Shown: one piece after another, positions 34,087 through 43,495 of the stretch
Position numbering within the stretch: the first letter of the stretch is position 1
Layout of the letters: each line of letters opens with the position of its first letter
Source of the DNA: Xanthobacter autotrophicus
GTDB lineage: Bacteria > Pseudomonadota > Alphaproteobacteria > Rhizobiales > Xanthobacteraceae
Assembly (NCBI RefSeq): GCF_030015065.1
Contig: NZ_JAIVFN010000004.1
Span: 1-64,000 of the forward strand
Direction: 5' to 3'
DNA length: 64,000 bases
Made by a program: the position numbers and the translations under genes
The notes under the pieces: model-generated
What the model was told of the DNA's origin: nothing
The model's database searches: none
The model's input: the letters and a program-made list of their open reading frames with translations, nothing else

Positions 34087-34413
34087 TCAGTCGCCGTTGC
34101 GGCGGCTGGGGCGGGACCAGATGAGGCTGAAAGCTTCGCCGTCCTCGTCGTCGAACAGGTTGGCGTAGATCGGGGCGTTGAAGCTCGGGTCGTCCAGCTT
34201 GAGACCAAGATAGTCGCGGCCCTCGTTGGAGCGCTTGGACCAGGCGGCGCCGATCTCGGCGCGACCGACCAGGACGCGGTGGCTGGGGGCGTTCTCGCCG
34301 GTGGCCCGGGTCTCGGGGACGATTCGGACGTTCTTGGCCTGAACGCTCAGGGTGACGATCTCGCCGGTGAACTCGTTCGTGCCGGTCTTCTTGAAGGTGC
34401 CGATGGTGGCCAT
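34087..34413 (-). CDS. DUF736 family protein (second copy)
   Basis: 108 residues starting MATIGTFKKTGTNEFTGEIV, with the DYLGLKLDDPSFNAPIYANL block: a textbook DUF736 protein. GGAG lies before ATG 34413. Function unknown; the family is largely confined to ICEs and plasmids. It is preceded by about 600 bases without a gene that hold several strong hairpins. Confidence 0.92.
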   Translation of the reverse strand: MATIGTFKKTGTNEFTGEIVTLSVQAKNVRIVPETRATGENAPSHRVLVGRAEIGAAWSKRSNEGRDYLGLKLDDPSFNAPIYANLFDDEDGEAFSLIWSRPSRRNGD

Positions 34414-35020
34414 GTCATTTCTCCTCGATCTGAAGTCTCGAGCCCGCACCATTGCGGCCTCGATGGCGATCGGCGGGCCGGAGACGCTCGGCGGCGCACC
34501 CCAGCCTCGGGGCCCCAGTTCGCTGGGGTAGGCTTGGGGCCTGACAGCAAAGGAGGAACTTTCTTGTCCCGCGAGGAATGACGGCGCAGCCGGCAGGGGA
34601 AGAAAGTTGTGACGCCGCTGTTGCGCCATTGGCGAGCGAGGCGTGAGCCGGTCTTCGGCCAGATCAGGCCATTGAAGAGGCCGCTCGGGTGCGCTCGATC
34701 TGGCAAGATCCCGAGGGGATGACGTGGCGGCGCAGGGCATCGGCCGAATTGGCACGCGCGGCTTACGCGATCGGCGTTTCTGAGCGCTGAGCTGACACGT
34801 CTCGTCCTGCTGATGAGGAGCGCCTGACGGTTCCGCCCATCAGCCTGCGTTTGGTCAGTCGGCGAATGAGCAGCCTGGGATCAGACGATCAGCGAGCCCT
34901 GCGCCATGACAGGTTGCGCGCTGACGTGCGCCCTTTCGCCCGATCCCACATCAGGTCGGTCGACGGTTGGTGCGTGGCGCACGTCCGCTTTCTGGTCCGG
35001 CTCTTCGGTCAGTTCGGCAT
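34414..35020 (-). other. Long non-coding leader region of the DUF736 gene with hairpins
   Basis: No credible gene in about 600 bases. On the minus-strand transcript the hairpins CCCCAG-CGAA-CTGGGG (34513-34528; UUCG loop on the other strand) inside an outer AGCCT/AGGCT pairing, and AACTTTCTT/AAGAAAGTT (34557-34565 with 34600-34608), can form. The block 34500-34610 looks like a structured RNA or protein-binding site. The rest shows nothing clear. Confidence 0.5.
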
Positions 35021-35461
35021 TCAGGCATTGGCAACGCCCCGGCTGGTCGATCCTGGCGGGGTAAGTGACGTCACGCGGATGAAGGTCGTGACCGCAACGG
35101 CAATCGCCCCGATGACCGAGAACACGAGCTGCCAGGTTTCCGACGGCATGGTGTGCTTCACGATGCCATGCGTCGCGTGAAAGCCCGCGATGGCTGCGGG
35201 CGCGACGAAAGCCAAAGCGACGAGGATTTTCAGCCAGGCCGGCCGCAGGATGGCGAGCAGAAGCTGGCCGACGCCGAGTGCGATACCGGCGCCAACGGCG
35301 CCGATGACGATGGCACCGAGCAGGCCAGCGCCGGTCTCATGCGCCCAGATCCCCGCGCTGACGCCGATGAAAGCTGGAAGCGCAAAGACGGCAAGCGTGA
35401 ACAAAAGCCAGCAAAGCACGCCGATGGCGGCAAGCGAACCGAGAATGGCGAAGACGATCAT
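35021..35461 (-). CDS. Hypothetical membrane protein
   Basis: 146 residues with about four hydrophobic helices (about 3-40 as one or two, 48-75, 80-98 and 110-128), starting MIVFAILGSLAAIGVL. It resembles small membrane proteins seen in other ICEs of this kind, but I know no function. ATG 35461 is chosen; the reading further upstream is noise. Confidence 0.7.
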   Translation of the reverse strand: MIVFAILGSLAAIGVLCWLLFTLAVFALPAFIGVSAGIWAHETGAGLLGAIVIGAVGAGIALGVGQLLLAILRPAWLKILVALAFVAPAAIAGFHATHGIVKHTMPSETWQLVFSVIGAIAVAVTTFIRVTSLTPPGSTSRGVANA

Positions 35462-35602
35462 GGTGGTGGCCTCCGTGAGAATAGGTCTGACGGGTGCGCC
35501 AACCACCACCACCAAGGCGCATTGCAGAGTATAGCGAAATTCGACGTGCTTCGGGAGCGGAAATCGAACCGATCTCCGCCCGCGAAGCTGTTCGGCCAGA
35601 CG

Positions 35603-35767
35603 TCAGACGTCGAACGGATCGATCTCGGCCACGACCTCGGCATCGCCGTCAAACTCGTTGCAGGGAGTGACAGACAGCGTGCCGTCGCCCGCTCGGAAGA
35701 TGATGATGGCGACCATCAGGGTGCCAGCGAGGCTGTTTGCGAAGGCATAAGCGGCGTCGAGGGACAT
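35603..35767 (-). CDS. Small hypothetical protein
   Basis: 54 residues from ATG 35767: a partly hydrophobic N terminus (SLDAAYAFANSLAGTLMVAI) and an acidic C terminus (DGDAEVVAEIDPFDV). No family recognised. It is kept because the composition is protein-like and the spacing to its neighbours fits a short gene. Confidence 0.5.
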   Translation of the reverse strand: MSLDAAYAFANSLAGTLMVAIIIFRAGDGTLSVTPCNEFDGDAEVVAEIDPFDV

Positions 35768-36061
35768 CGGTCCGGCTCCTGTTCCGAGCGGAGGACCATC
35801 CCCCGCTGACAGGCGCCCGAAGTGTCGGACTGAGCGCTGCAATCACCGCGCAGGCGCAGCCGAAGCGGCGGCATGCTCGCATAGCCGACCCTTTACGGGT
35901 TGATGGCGTTAAGCGATCAGTCTGACCAAGGATCAGCGCAGATAAGCGGGGGTGTGTCGGCCGGTCTGAAATGGTAGCTGTGATGTTCTCAACAGCCTTG
36001 CCGCCAAGACCTCAAACGGACGTCTCGCGCATACGAGGCGACAACTTCGTCTGGGAGGAAA

Positions 36062-36814
36062 ATGGCAAGCGGTTTCCATGTGCCGGATGGCAACGAGGCC
36101 TTGAGGTCGGATATTCCTGCCATCGTCGAACTCATCGAGCGGACGGCACGTTGGGTACATCCCGACACGTTTCGCGCGCTGCCGGTCTGGGCACCGCACA
36201 CTGCGCGCGGTCGGCCGCTCTTTGATGCCGGGTGGGCGCGGCGATACACGAACACGCGCAAGCTGACCGGCGTCACGGCGGAAAAGTTCGAAGGAAATGT
36301 GGCTGCGCTGAACGCCCTTGTCGCCGCGCTCGACGTAGCGTCTCCAAGGCCGAAAAACTGGACCGTCTGTCACATCTGGGGTTACGACGATCCATCGTTC
36401 GCGCAGGGCAGCAGCGTGGTGCAGGATCCACGCTATTTCTCCTGTGTCGCGAACATGGTGTGGCTGCCCACGTCGCTGAAGGGCTTCACCGACACACTTC
36501 CTGAAATCAAAGCCATGCTGCGCGTATGCGCTTTCCATCTGTACGGATGGGCATGCGAGCACGAGGCGGTCGCCGAACAGGCTGAACAGGTGCGATCTGG
36601 CTGGACACCTCCCGACTACCCGAAGAGTTGGCCCAACGCGGATCGGCGAGGCGTCTTGCCTCCGGGGACCGCGCCGTTCACGCCGCGCATCGAACGCGAA
36701 ATCGAAAAGCGAAAGTCGAAGATTCGGTCCGCTCTCGCCAGTGCCAATTTGCTTCACTATCCGAAGACTGAGGTCGAGAATGTTCTGAAGTTCTGGAAAG
36801 TCGATTTGGGATAG
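36062..36814 (+). CDS. Rightward gene of unknown function, possible HNH-like fold
   Basis: 250 residues, on the opposite strand to all neighbours. I do not recognise a named family. The central segment has NWTVCHIWGYDDPSF, a Cys/His-Ile pair, followed about 25 residues later by FSCVANMVWLPTSLKGFTD; the spacing His-Ile then Asn-x-Val-x-Leu-Pro resembles the second and third elements of a His-Me finger (HNH) nuclease, but the metal ligands are not certain. The C-terminal region is Lys/Arg-rich and helical. Lone cargo genes in this place often serve defence; this is inference. Confidence 0.7.
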   Translation: MASGFHVPDGNEALRSDIPAIVELIERTARWVHPDTFRALPVWAPHTARGRPLFDAGWARRYTNTRKLTGVTAEKFEGNVAALNALVAALDVASPRPKNWTVCHIWGYDDPSFAQGSSVVQDPRYFSCVANMVWLPTSLKGFTDTLPEIKAMLRVCAFHLYGWACEHEAVAEQAEQVRSGWTPPDYPKSWPNADRRGVLPPGTAPFTPRIEREIEKRKSKIRSALASANLLHYPKTEVENVLKFWKVDLG

Positions 36815-36821
36815 GCGGCGC

Positions 36822-37745
36822 TCACGCGCCGCCGAATCTCCAGACAGGGATGCCGAGCTTCTTCGCCTTGTCGGCCAGGTTGTCCTGGATGCCGGTGCCG
36901 GGGAAGACGATGACCCCGATCGGCAGCACGTCCAGCATCTGATCGTTGCGCTTAAACGGTGCTGAACGGCCGTGCCTGGTCCAGTCGGGGGCAAAACCGA
37001 TCTGCGCGACGCCGCGGTGGTCGGCCCAGCGGGCGGCGATTTTCTCGGCCCCTTTCGGAGATTTGCCGTGCATCAGCACCATGTCGGGATGCTTCATGCG
37101 GACCTGGTCGAGCTTGGCCCAGATCAGTTGATGGTCGTTGAAGTCGAGCCCGCCGGTCAGCGCGATCTTCGGTCCGGCGGGCAGCAGCACCTCTCGATCG
37201 GCGCGTTTGCGGGCGGCGATGAAGTCGCGGCTGTCGATCATCGCAGAGGTGAGCTGTCGATGGTTGACGCGTGAGCCGTGGCGGGGAGACCAGTTCGAGC
37301 CGGTCGTTTTCCGGTAAAGGTCGGCGCCGGTGTCACGAAAGAGTTCGAGGGCGTCGCGGCGTTCGATGAGCCGCTGTCCGGTGGAGATCAGCGCTTCGAG
37401 CTGCACGGCCTTCACCTCGGAGCCATCCTGTTCGCGCTGCCCCTGCTTCTGCGCCTGCTCGTTGTCGTCGAGTGTGCGTTCGACCCGTTCGACGGCGCGG
37501 TGGAAGGTGTTGACCGTTGACCACAGCAGGTCGTCGAGATCTGCGTCGAGGCCGGTATCGGCCATGGTGGCTATCAGCGCGTCGAAGATGTCGGCGACGG
37601 CGCCGGCGATCATGCGATCTTCTGGGATAGGCCGCGGATCGGGTTCATCCTCGCGAGGGTGGAAGCCATAAAGCTGAAGCTCAGTCAGGACATGATCGGT
37701 TGGAGAGGAGATGTGGTCGGGCTCAAATTCGTCATGTTCGCTCAT
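36822..37745 (-). CDS. DUF2493 (SLOG-like) protein
   Basis: 307 residues from ATG 37745 (a longer start at 37787 exists). The N-terminal two thirds are helical and acidic; the C-terminal DUF2493 domain (about 195-300) has a Rossmann-like strand KIALTGGLDF, HGKSPKGAEKIAARWA and the VIVFPGTGIQDNLADKA loop, like SLOG nucleotide-binding proteins. Very common on ICEs; probably senses or binds a nucleotide ligand. Convergent with the rightward gene, eight bases apart. Confidence 0.88.
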   Translation of the reverse strand: MSEHDEFEPDHISSPTDHVLTELQLYGFHPREDEPDPRPIPEDRMIAGAVADIFDALIATMADTGLDADLDDLLWSTVNTFHRAVERVERTLDDNEQAQKQGQREQDGSEVKAVQLEALISTGQRLIERRDALELFRDTGADLYRKTTGSNWSPRHGSRVNHRQLTSAMIDSRDFIAARKRADREVLLPAGPKIALTGGLDFNDHQLIWAKLDQVRMKHPDMVLMHGKSPKGAEKIAARWADHRGVAQIGFAPDWTRHGRSAPFKRNDQMLDVLPIGVIVFPGTGIQDNLADKAKKLGIPVWRFGGA

Positions 37746-38099
37746 GGGAAGCTCCGTTCGCTGGACCGCGACCGCCGCGGCCTTCATGGCGACGAAGCCG
37801 TCGGACGGGCTGGACTGGCACCCGGAGCGAAGCGAGGGGCCGCAGCGTGAGCGAAGGACCGCCGGGGCCGGCTATTTTGTCTCGCGATGGAAAGGCCCGA
37901 GCCGGGGTCCCCGCGCGGCTTGACCGCGTGGGGTGGAGCGGGCCGCCGGAAAATAGTCGGCCACAAGGTTGCCCGGGCGGACCGTCTGATGGCCGATCGC
38001 CCTCTGGAAGGCCGGGGCGCAGTCCTCTGGCGCAATGGTGATCCCAGATGCGGGCTTTGTACGAAGTGCTCGACCAACAACCGCCTGCCTCCATCCCGG
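37746..38099. other. Intergenic region with a large nested hairpin
   Basis: About 350 bases with no convincing gene. At 37866-37962 three nested helices can form: GGCCGGCTATTTT with AAAATAGTCGGCC (12 of 13 pairs), GGCCCG with CGGGCC, and CCCCGCGCGG with CCGCGTGGGG around a CTTGA loop. It could be a structured RNA, an attenuator ahead of the DUF2493 gene, or a replication or transfer site. Confidence 0.6.
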
Positions 38100-39161
38100 T
38101 TAGGCTGCATGCTCCATGAAGCGTGCGACGTCCTGGGGCGCGATCTGGACACGGATGGCCGCCCGGAGCGCTGCGAGTCCTAGCAGCCGGAGGTCTTCAT
38201 TGAAGTCGCCAAGCGTCGGAGACAGGATGACCGCCTCGATGCCCGCTTCCTCCGCGCGGGTCATCAAGGTCATCATCGCCGCATCGCCGGCGGGATCGTC
38301 ATCACGCGCGACATACAACCGGTGCAGGGTGTCGGGGAACTGGATAGCGGCGAGATGCGCCGCCGACAGCGCAGCTGCCATTGGCATGGTCGGCAGGGCG
38401 CAGCGCAGCGACAGCATGGTCTCGACGCCTTCGCCGGCCGCCATCACCGAGCCCGGCAGTCCGAAGCGCACGGCAGACCCGAGGAGATTGCCCATCGCCC
38501 GTCTCGGTGCGTCGACTGGCGCCTTGCCTAATGTAGCTTCGTTGAAGCCGTCGGGGTCGAGCCAGGTCCGCTGTGCGCCGGTGAGCTCGCCATTGAGATC
38601 CGTGACGGCTGCGATGATCGCCGGCCAGATCTCGGTCGGGGAATGCTCATCGGGGCGGAAGAAGCAGCGGGGATGAAAGCGCAGCGATCCGGTTTCGTGC
38701 AAATACGTAATGCCGCGTCTGCGCAGATACGTCTCGCCGAGTGTACGGCTGATAGGCTGTGCCATCGCGAAGAGACGCCTCGCCGCTTCTGGTGAACCCA
38801 TTGGCGCCAAGGACGTCCTAGCCCGCCGCGACTCTCGTGCGGGCTCTGGATGCGGGAGGCTCAAGAAGCGCCGCGCCTCCTCGGCGACCTGCTTGAAGTC
38901 GGGAAGGCCGCAGGTTTCGCGAATGACATCGAGCAGATCGCCATGCTCGCCGGTGGCGGCGTCGGTCCACTTGCCGGCGGCGCCCTTACCCGTCTGCGGC
39001 CCCTTGAGCCGCACGAACATTGAGCGGCCCGGCGTGTTGCGAACGTCGCCTACCAGCCAGTAGCCTCCCTGCCTTGTGCCGTTGGACAAATAGTGCCGGC
39101 ACACGGCTTCGGCTTGGCCGGCGAGGCGGGCCGCAAGATCGGATGCGTCCAAGCTGGCCAT
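38100..39161 (-). CDS. Toprim primase/helicase-like protein
   Basis: 353 residues. An N-terminal region resembling the zinc-free primase domain of ICE proteins (DUF7146) is followed by a Toprim domain (about 240-330) with the AAGEGVETMLSL glutamate and YVARDDDPAGDAAM, the Asp-x-Asp motif. Such proteins may make primers for ICE DNA entering the recipient or during replication. ATG 39161 overlaps the Strawberry-notch stop as TGATG; a GTG one codon earlier is possible. Confidence 0.88.
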   Translation of the reverse strand: MASLDASDLAARLAGQAEAVCRHYLSNGTRQGGYWLVGDVRNTPGRSMFVRLKGPQTGKGAAGKWTDAATGEHGDLLDVIRETCGLPDFKQVAEEARRFLSLPHPEPARESRRARTSLAPMGSPEAARRLFAMAQPISRTLGETYLRRRGITYLHETGSLRFHPRCFFRPDEHSPTEIWPAIIAAVTDLNGELTGAQRTWLDPDGFNEATLGKAPVDAPRRAMGNLLGSAVRFGLPGSVMAAGEGVETMLSLRCALPTMPMAAALSAAHLAAIQFPDTLHRLYVARDDDPAGDAAMMTLMTRAEEAGIEAVILSPTLGDFNEDLRLLGLAALRAAIRVQIAPQDVARFMEHAA

Positions 39162-42100
39162 CACGCGGCCTCCCGTTCAGAGATCCGCGTGACCGGATAG
39201 CGCTCCATCACCTTGGCAAGAACGGCCACGCCGGTCGCGTCGGTGGGAACGAACATCCTGAGCTTCCAGGAGATGATCTCGTGGAACAGGCCGTAGGACC
39301 GGAGGCGATCGCGCATCGTTTCGGAGAAGCCCGATAGCTCGATGCGGTGGATGCCCATCACCCGAGCGCGATGAAGCTGGAGGCCCTCGGTGAGGTCGAG
39401 GACGGTGCTGCCTGCCACCAAGGCTGCAAAGGCATCGGCAGCCGTCAGCGTGGGCGCTCCGATCGCGAGTGCGTTGGCCGCCCAGGCTGGAGACACGCGT
39501 CGCCCGATGATGCGTTCACCGTCGTCCGTCTGGAGGCGATAGACACGCGTGCACTCATCCGGGAGACGCTTCCAGATCGGGAGCAGGAGCCCGGCGACGA
39601 CATGGATCGTGCTGTCGGTGAACTCGGGGATCTGCCTCAGTTCGCGCTGCCACGCCGCCGCGAAGACCTCGCGATCGGCCGCCCGCCAATGGCTTTCCGC
39701 CATCGACGCCAGCGATGCATGGTGATGTTCCATCGGCCGGAGCAAGCGCACCCGGCGTTCGATTTCGCCATCATCCAGCATGATGCTCGGGGCAGGCACC
39801 TGAACCGCCGCCCTGGCGGATCGCTCGTTGATCAGCAGAGCTGCACGTGGATCGGCGAGAAGCTCGAAGGCTTGGTCGAGCGACAGGGGCCGGTTGCGCT
39901 CGCGCTGGGTGATCGTCAGCAAGCGGGTTTCCGCGCCAGTGGCGGGATGCGTGTAGATGGTGTGCCGGTCGGTGACGACGAAGCTTTCGGCCTTCAGCGT
40001 TTCCAGCCCGATGTCATAGGTGCCGCTGGCCAGTGCTCCGGCAATCCGGGCATTGAGAAGCTGCTCGAAGGCGGTGAACAATATGCCCTGCAGGTCGATC
40101 GTCAGCGCCAGCAACCTATTGAGAAAGGTCGTGATCGGCGGCAGCTCGTCGCGGATGCCCGTGTCGTCCATCAGGCTGAGGCCGGTGGCGCTCTCGAAGA
40201 GCTGGAGCGGGCAGCCATCGACCTTGCCGCGAACGATCAGCAGGTAAAGTTGGCGCAGCGCGTCGCGCGCGTGCGGGCTTTCGAGATTGTCCTCGGGTCT
40301 GAAGAGGCCCTGTCCGCCGGTCTGGCGCTGGCCGCGGGTGATTGCCCCGAGCGTGTCGAGCCGGCGGGCAATGGTCGACAGGAAGCGCTTCTCGGCTTTC
40401 ACGTCGGTTGCGATCGGACGAAACAGCGGCGGCTGCGCCTGGTTGGTGCGGTTGGTGCGACCAAGGCCCTGAATGGCGGCGTCGGCTTTCCAGCCCGGCT
40501 CGAGGAGATAGTGGATGCGAAGGCGCTGGTTACGCGCCGCGAGATCGGCGTGATAGCTGCGCCCGGTGCCGCCAGCATCACTAAACACGAGGATGCGCTT
40601 GGCATCATCCATGAAGGCAGCGGTCTCGGCGAGGTTAGCGGAGCCCGGACGGTTCTCGACCATGAGCCGATCACCTTTGCGGATGATGCGCCGCGATCGC
40701 CCGGTCACCTCGGCAACCAAGTCCACTCCGAAGCGCTGGACGATCTGATCGAGCGCGCCAGGCACCGGCGGCAGGCTTGCGAGTTTCTCGATCAGCCGGT
40801 CACGCCGGGCGACCGCTTCACGGCTTTCGACGGGCTGGCCGTCGCGGGTGACAGGTCGCGAAGAGAGATTGCCATCCGCGTCGGTGAACGGCTCGTAGAG
40901 CTGCACCGGGAAGGAGTGTTGAAGGTAAGACAGCACATATTCGCGCGGCGTGATGTCGACGCGCACGTCGTTCCATTCCTCGGTCGGCACCTCGGCCAGT
41001 CGCCGCTCCATCAGTGCCTCGCCGGTGGAGACGATCTGGACGACAGCCGCGTGCCCGTCATCGAGATCGCGCTGGATCGAGCGGATCAGCGTTGGGGTCT
41101 TCATCGAGGTCAGCAGGTGCCCGAAGAAGCGCTGCTTGGTGCTTTCGAAGGCCGAACGGGCGGCAGATTTGGCGCGCGGGTTGAGCGTGCCGGTCTCGCT
41201 GGTGATGTTCGCGGCGCGCATCGCCGCATCGAGGTTGTTGTGGATGATCGAGAACGCGCCAGCATAGGCGTCATAGATGCGGCGTTGCTCGTCGGTGAGC
41301 GCGTGCTCAACCAGCTCGTACTCGACCCCGTCATAGGACAGGGATCTGGCGGTATAGAGGCCGAGGGCGCGAAGATCGCGGGCCAGCACCTCCATCGCTG
41401 CAACACCGCCGGCCTCGATGGCAGCGACGAATTCGGCCCTGGTGGCGAACGGGAAATCCTCGCCGCCCCACAGGCCGAGACGCTGGGCATAGGCGAGATT
41501 GTGGACGGTGGTGGCGCCTGTCGCCGAGACGTAGACGATTCGAGCGCCGGGGAGGGCGTGCTGGAGCCGCAAGCCGGCACGGCCCTGCTGCGACGGAGCG
41601 ACATCGCCTCGTTCTCCCTTTCCGCCGCCGGCGTTTTGCATGGCATGGCTCTCGTCGAAGATGATCACCCCGTCGAAATCGGAGCCCAACCAATCGACGA
41701 TCTGGCGGACGCGCGAAACCTTGTCGGCCTTCTCATCGGACCGCAGCGTGGCATAGGTGGTGAATAGGACGCCTTCCGGCAGTGTGATCGGCCGTCCCTG
41801 CGGGAAGCGGGAGAGCGGCGTCACCAGCAGGCGCTCCATGCCCAGGGCCGACCAGTCGCGCTGCGCATCCTCGATCAGCTTGTCCGACTTCGAGATCCAG
41901 ACGGCCTTGCGCCGACCGTGCAGCCAGTTGTCGAGGATTATGGCGGCGGACTGGCGCCCCTTGCCCGCGCCCGTGCCGTCGCCGAGCATGAAACCGCGCC
42001 GGAAGCGGACGGCGGATGCCGCCTCGTCAGGTGCGGCAGAGACGACATCGAACGTCGCGTCGACAGTCCAGGCGCCGCTGAGGAAGCCCATATGCGCCTC

Positions 42101-43495
42101 GCCGGCATAGATCACGGTTTCGAGCTGCGCATCCGACAGTACGCCCTCGTTGATGAGCCGTTCAGGCACGCGTGGACGATAGCTTGGCTTGGGCGGCGCG
42201 ACCGACGCCATGGCCGCCGATTGCACGAGCTTGGTCGGATGGGCCTGAGAGCCGGGAATGCGGATCGTCTGAAGTCCGTATTTCTCGTAGATGGCGTCGG
42301 TCAGCCGACCATCTTCGGCCGGCTTCCAGTCGAGGGTCTCATAGGCGAGGTCCAGGTAAACCGGCTCCTCGAGTGACGACCTCTGCGGCGCGTTCGCGGT
42401 GCCGCGCGCAATCGGACAGGCAACCTGCTTCGGCGCCATCGCCGACGGCGCCGGCAGGGCGACCAAACCCGCCAATGTGAGCCGTGGGGGAACGTGTTCC
42501 GTGACCCAGCCCATAAGCGTCTGCGTGTCGGGTGCTTGACCCTGTGATGCGGGAAACCGGGCCGGATCGTCTGCTGGCAGCTTGTCGAAGACGGTGAGCC
42601 GCGTCTCGATGGTTGTGCCGTGCTTGGCGTAGACGGCGCCGTCGATGCTCGCGGTGAATACGACGCGTCCGCGCTCCTGCAGTCGAATGAACGCGTCGCG
42701 CCAGGCTGGATGCTCCGGGCTGACATTGGCGCCGGTGATGGCCACCAAGCGCCCGCCCTCGGCGAGGCGGGCGAGCGCGGATGCGATGTGTCGCAGCGCT
42801 GCGTCGGCCATGCGACCGGAGACGTTCGCCATCGCCGAGAATGGCGGGTTCATCAGCACGACCGACGGGACCACGGCCGGGTGCAGATGATCGTCGATCT
42901 GCGCTGCGTCGAAGCGCGTGACTGCGACCGCCGGGAAGAGGGAGGAGAGGAGGCTGGCGCGGGTTTCCGCCAGTTCGTTGAGGATCAAACTAGCGCCCGC
43001 AATCTCGGACAGAATGGCGAGCAAACCGGTCCCGGCGGACGGTTCGAGCACACGGTCGGCAGGTGTAAAAGCGGCCGCGCGCGACGCGATGAATCCGAGC
43101 GGGATGGGCGTCGAGAATTGCTGGAACGTCTCGCTTTCGAGGGAGCGGCGCGTGTGCGTGGGAAGCAGACCGGCGACTTTTGCGACCAGCGGCAGGGCAG
43201 CGGCCGGAGAGCCGGCTTTTTGCAAAAGCGCTTTGCCGTATTTCCGAAGGAAAAGAACGGTTGCTGCCTCGCAGGCGTCGTAGGCCAGTTTCCAGTCCCA
43301 GGCTCCGGCAGCGTCGCTCGCGTTGAAGCTCGCTCCCATCGCGTCACGAAGCAGGGTGGCGTCGACACGTTGGCCGGCTTCGAGATGGACGAGGATGGAT
43401 CGGGCGGCATCGAGCAGGGCCGCCATTCGGTCGACGCGTGGCAGATGAGACGCCGGCCTATGTTCTTGCGCGCATGGTGCGGAACGATCGTGCAT
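39161..43495 (-). CDS. Strawberry-notch family helicase with N-terminal methyltransferase-like domain
   Basis: 1444 residues. The N-terminal part has a class I methyltransferase fold (LEPSAGTG near 150 and NPPF near 215, the N6-adenine methyltransferase catalytic motif). It is followed by an SF2 helicase: Walker A GTGAGKG near 508, IIFDESHAMQN as motif II, YVSATGATT as motif III, and the C-terminal Strawberry-notch helicase domain with the GLGRTNRTNQAQP arginine-finger block. This protein is a hallmark of large ICEs and some phages; it may modify and remodel element DNA to escape restriction, but the activity is unproved. Confidence 0.92.
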   Translation of the reverse strand: MHDRSAPCAQEHRPASHLPRVDRMAALLDAARSILVHLEAGQRVDATLLRDAMGASFNASDAAGAWDWKLAYDACEAATVLFLRKYGKALLQKAGSPAAALPLVAKVAGLLPTHTRRSLESETFQQFSTPIPLGFIASRAAAFTPADRVLEPSAGTGLLAILSEIAGASLILNELAETRASLLSSLFPAVAVTRFDAAQIDDHLHPAVVPSVVLMNPPFSAMANVSGRMADAALRHIASALARLAEGGRLVAITGANVSPEHPAWRDAFIRLQERGRVVFTASIDGAVYAKHGTTIETRLTVFDKLPADDPARFPASQGQAPDTQTLMGWVTEHVPPRLTLAGLVALPAPSAMAPKQVACPIARGTANAPQRSSLEEPVYLDLAYETLDWKPAEDGRLTDAIYEKYGLQTIRIPGSQAHPTKLVQSAAMASVAPPKPSYRPRVPERLINEGVLSDAQLETVIYAGEAHMGFLSGAWTVDATFDVVSAAPDEAASAVRFRRGFMLGDGTGAGKGRQSAAIILDNWLHGRRKAVWISKSDKLIEDAQRDWSALGMERLLVTPLSRFPQGRPITLPEGVLFTTYATLRSDEKADKVSRVRQIVDWLGSDFDGVIIFDESHAMQNAGGGKGERGDVAPSQQGRAGLRLQHALPGARIVYVSATGATTVHNLAYAQRLGLWGGEDFPFATRAEFVAAIEAGGVAAMEVLARDLRALGLYTARSLSYDGVEYELVEHALTDEQRRIYDAYAGAFSIIHNNLDAAMRAANITSETGTLNPRAKSAARSAFESTKQRFFGHLLTSMKTPTLIRSIQRDLDDGHAAVVQIVSTGEALMERRLAEVPTEEWNDVRVDITPREYVLSYLQHSFPVQLYEPFTDADGNLSSRPVTRDGQPVESREAVARRDRLIEKLASLPPVPGALDQIVQRFGVDLVAEVTGRSRRIIRKGDRLMVENRPGSANLAETAAFMDDAKRILVFSDAGGTGRSYHADLAARNQRLRIHYLLEPGWKADAAIQGLGRTNRTNQAQPPLFRPIATDVKAEKRFLSTIARRLDTLGAITRGQRQTGGQGLFRPEDNLESPHARDALRQLYLLIVRGKVDGCPLQLFESATGLSLMDDTGIRDELPPITTFLNRLLALTIDLQGILFTAFEQLLNARIAGALASGTYDIGLETLKAESFVVTDRHTIYTHPATGAETRLLTITQRERNRPLSLDQAFELLADPRAALLINERSARAAVQVPAPSIMLDDGEIERRVRLLRPMEHHHASLASMAESHWRAADREVFAAAWQRELRQIPEFTDSTIHVVAGLLLPIWKRLPDECTRVYRLQTDDGERIIGRRVSPAWAANALAIGAPTLTAADAFAALVAGSTVLDLTEGLQLHRARVMGIHRIELSGFSETMRDRLRSYGLFHEIISWKLRMFVPTDATGVAVLAKVMERYPVTRISEREAA

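Noticed and set aside
39347-41767. Rightward ORF of 806 codons opposite the Strawberry-notch gene
   Set aside because: Antisense shadow; His/Arg/Gly-rich and without domains, while the minus strand encodes an intact helicase.
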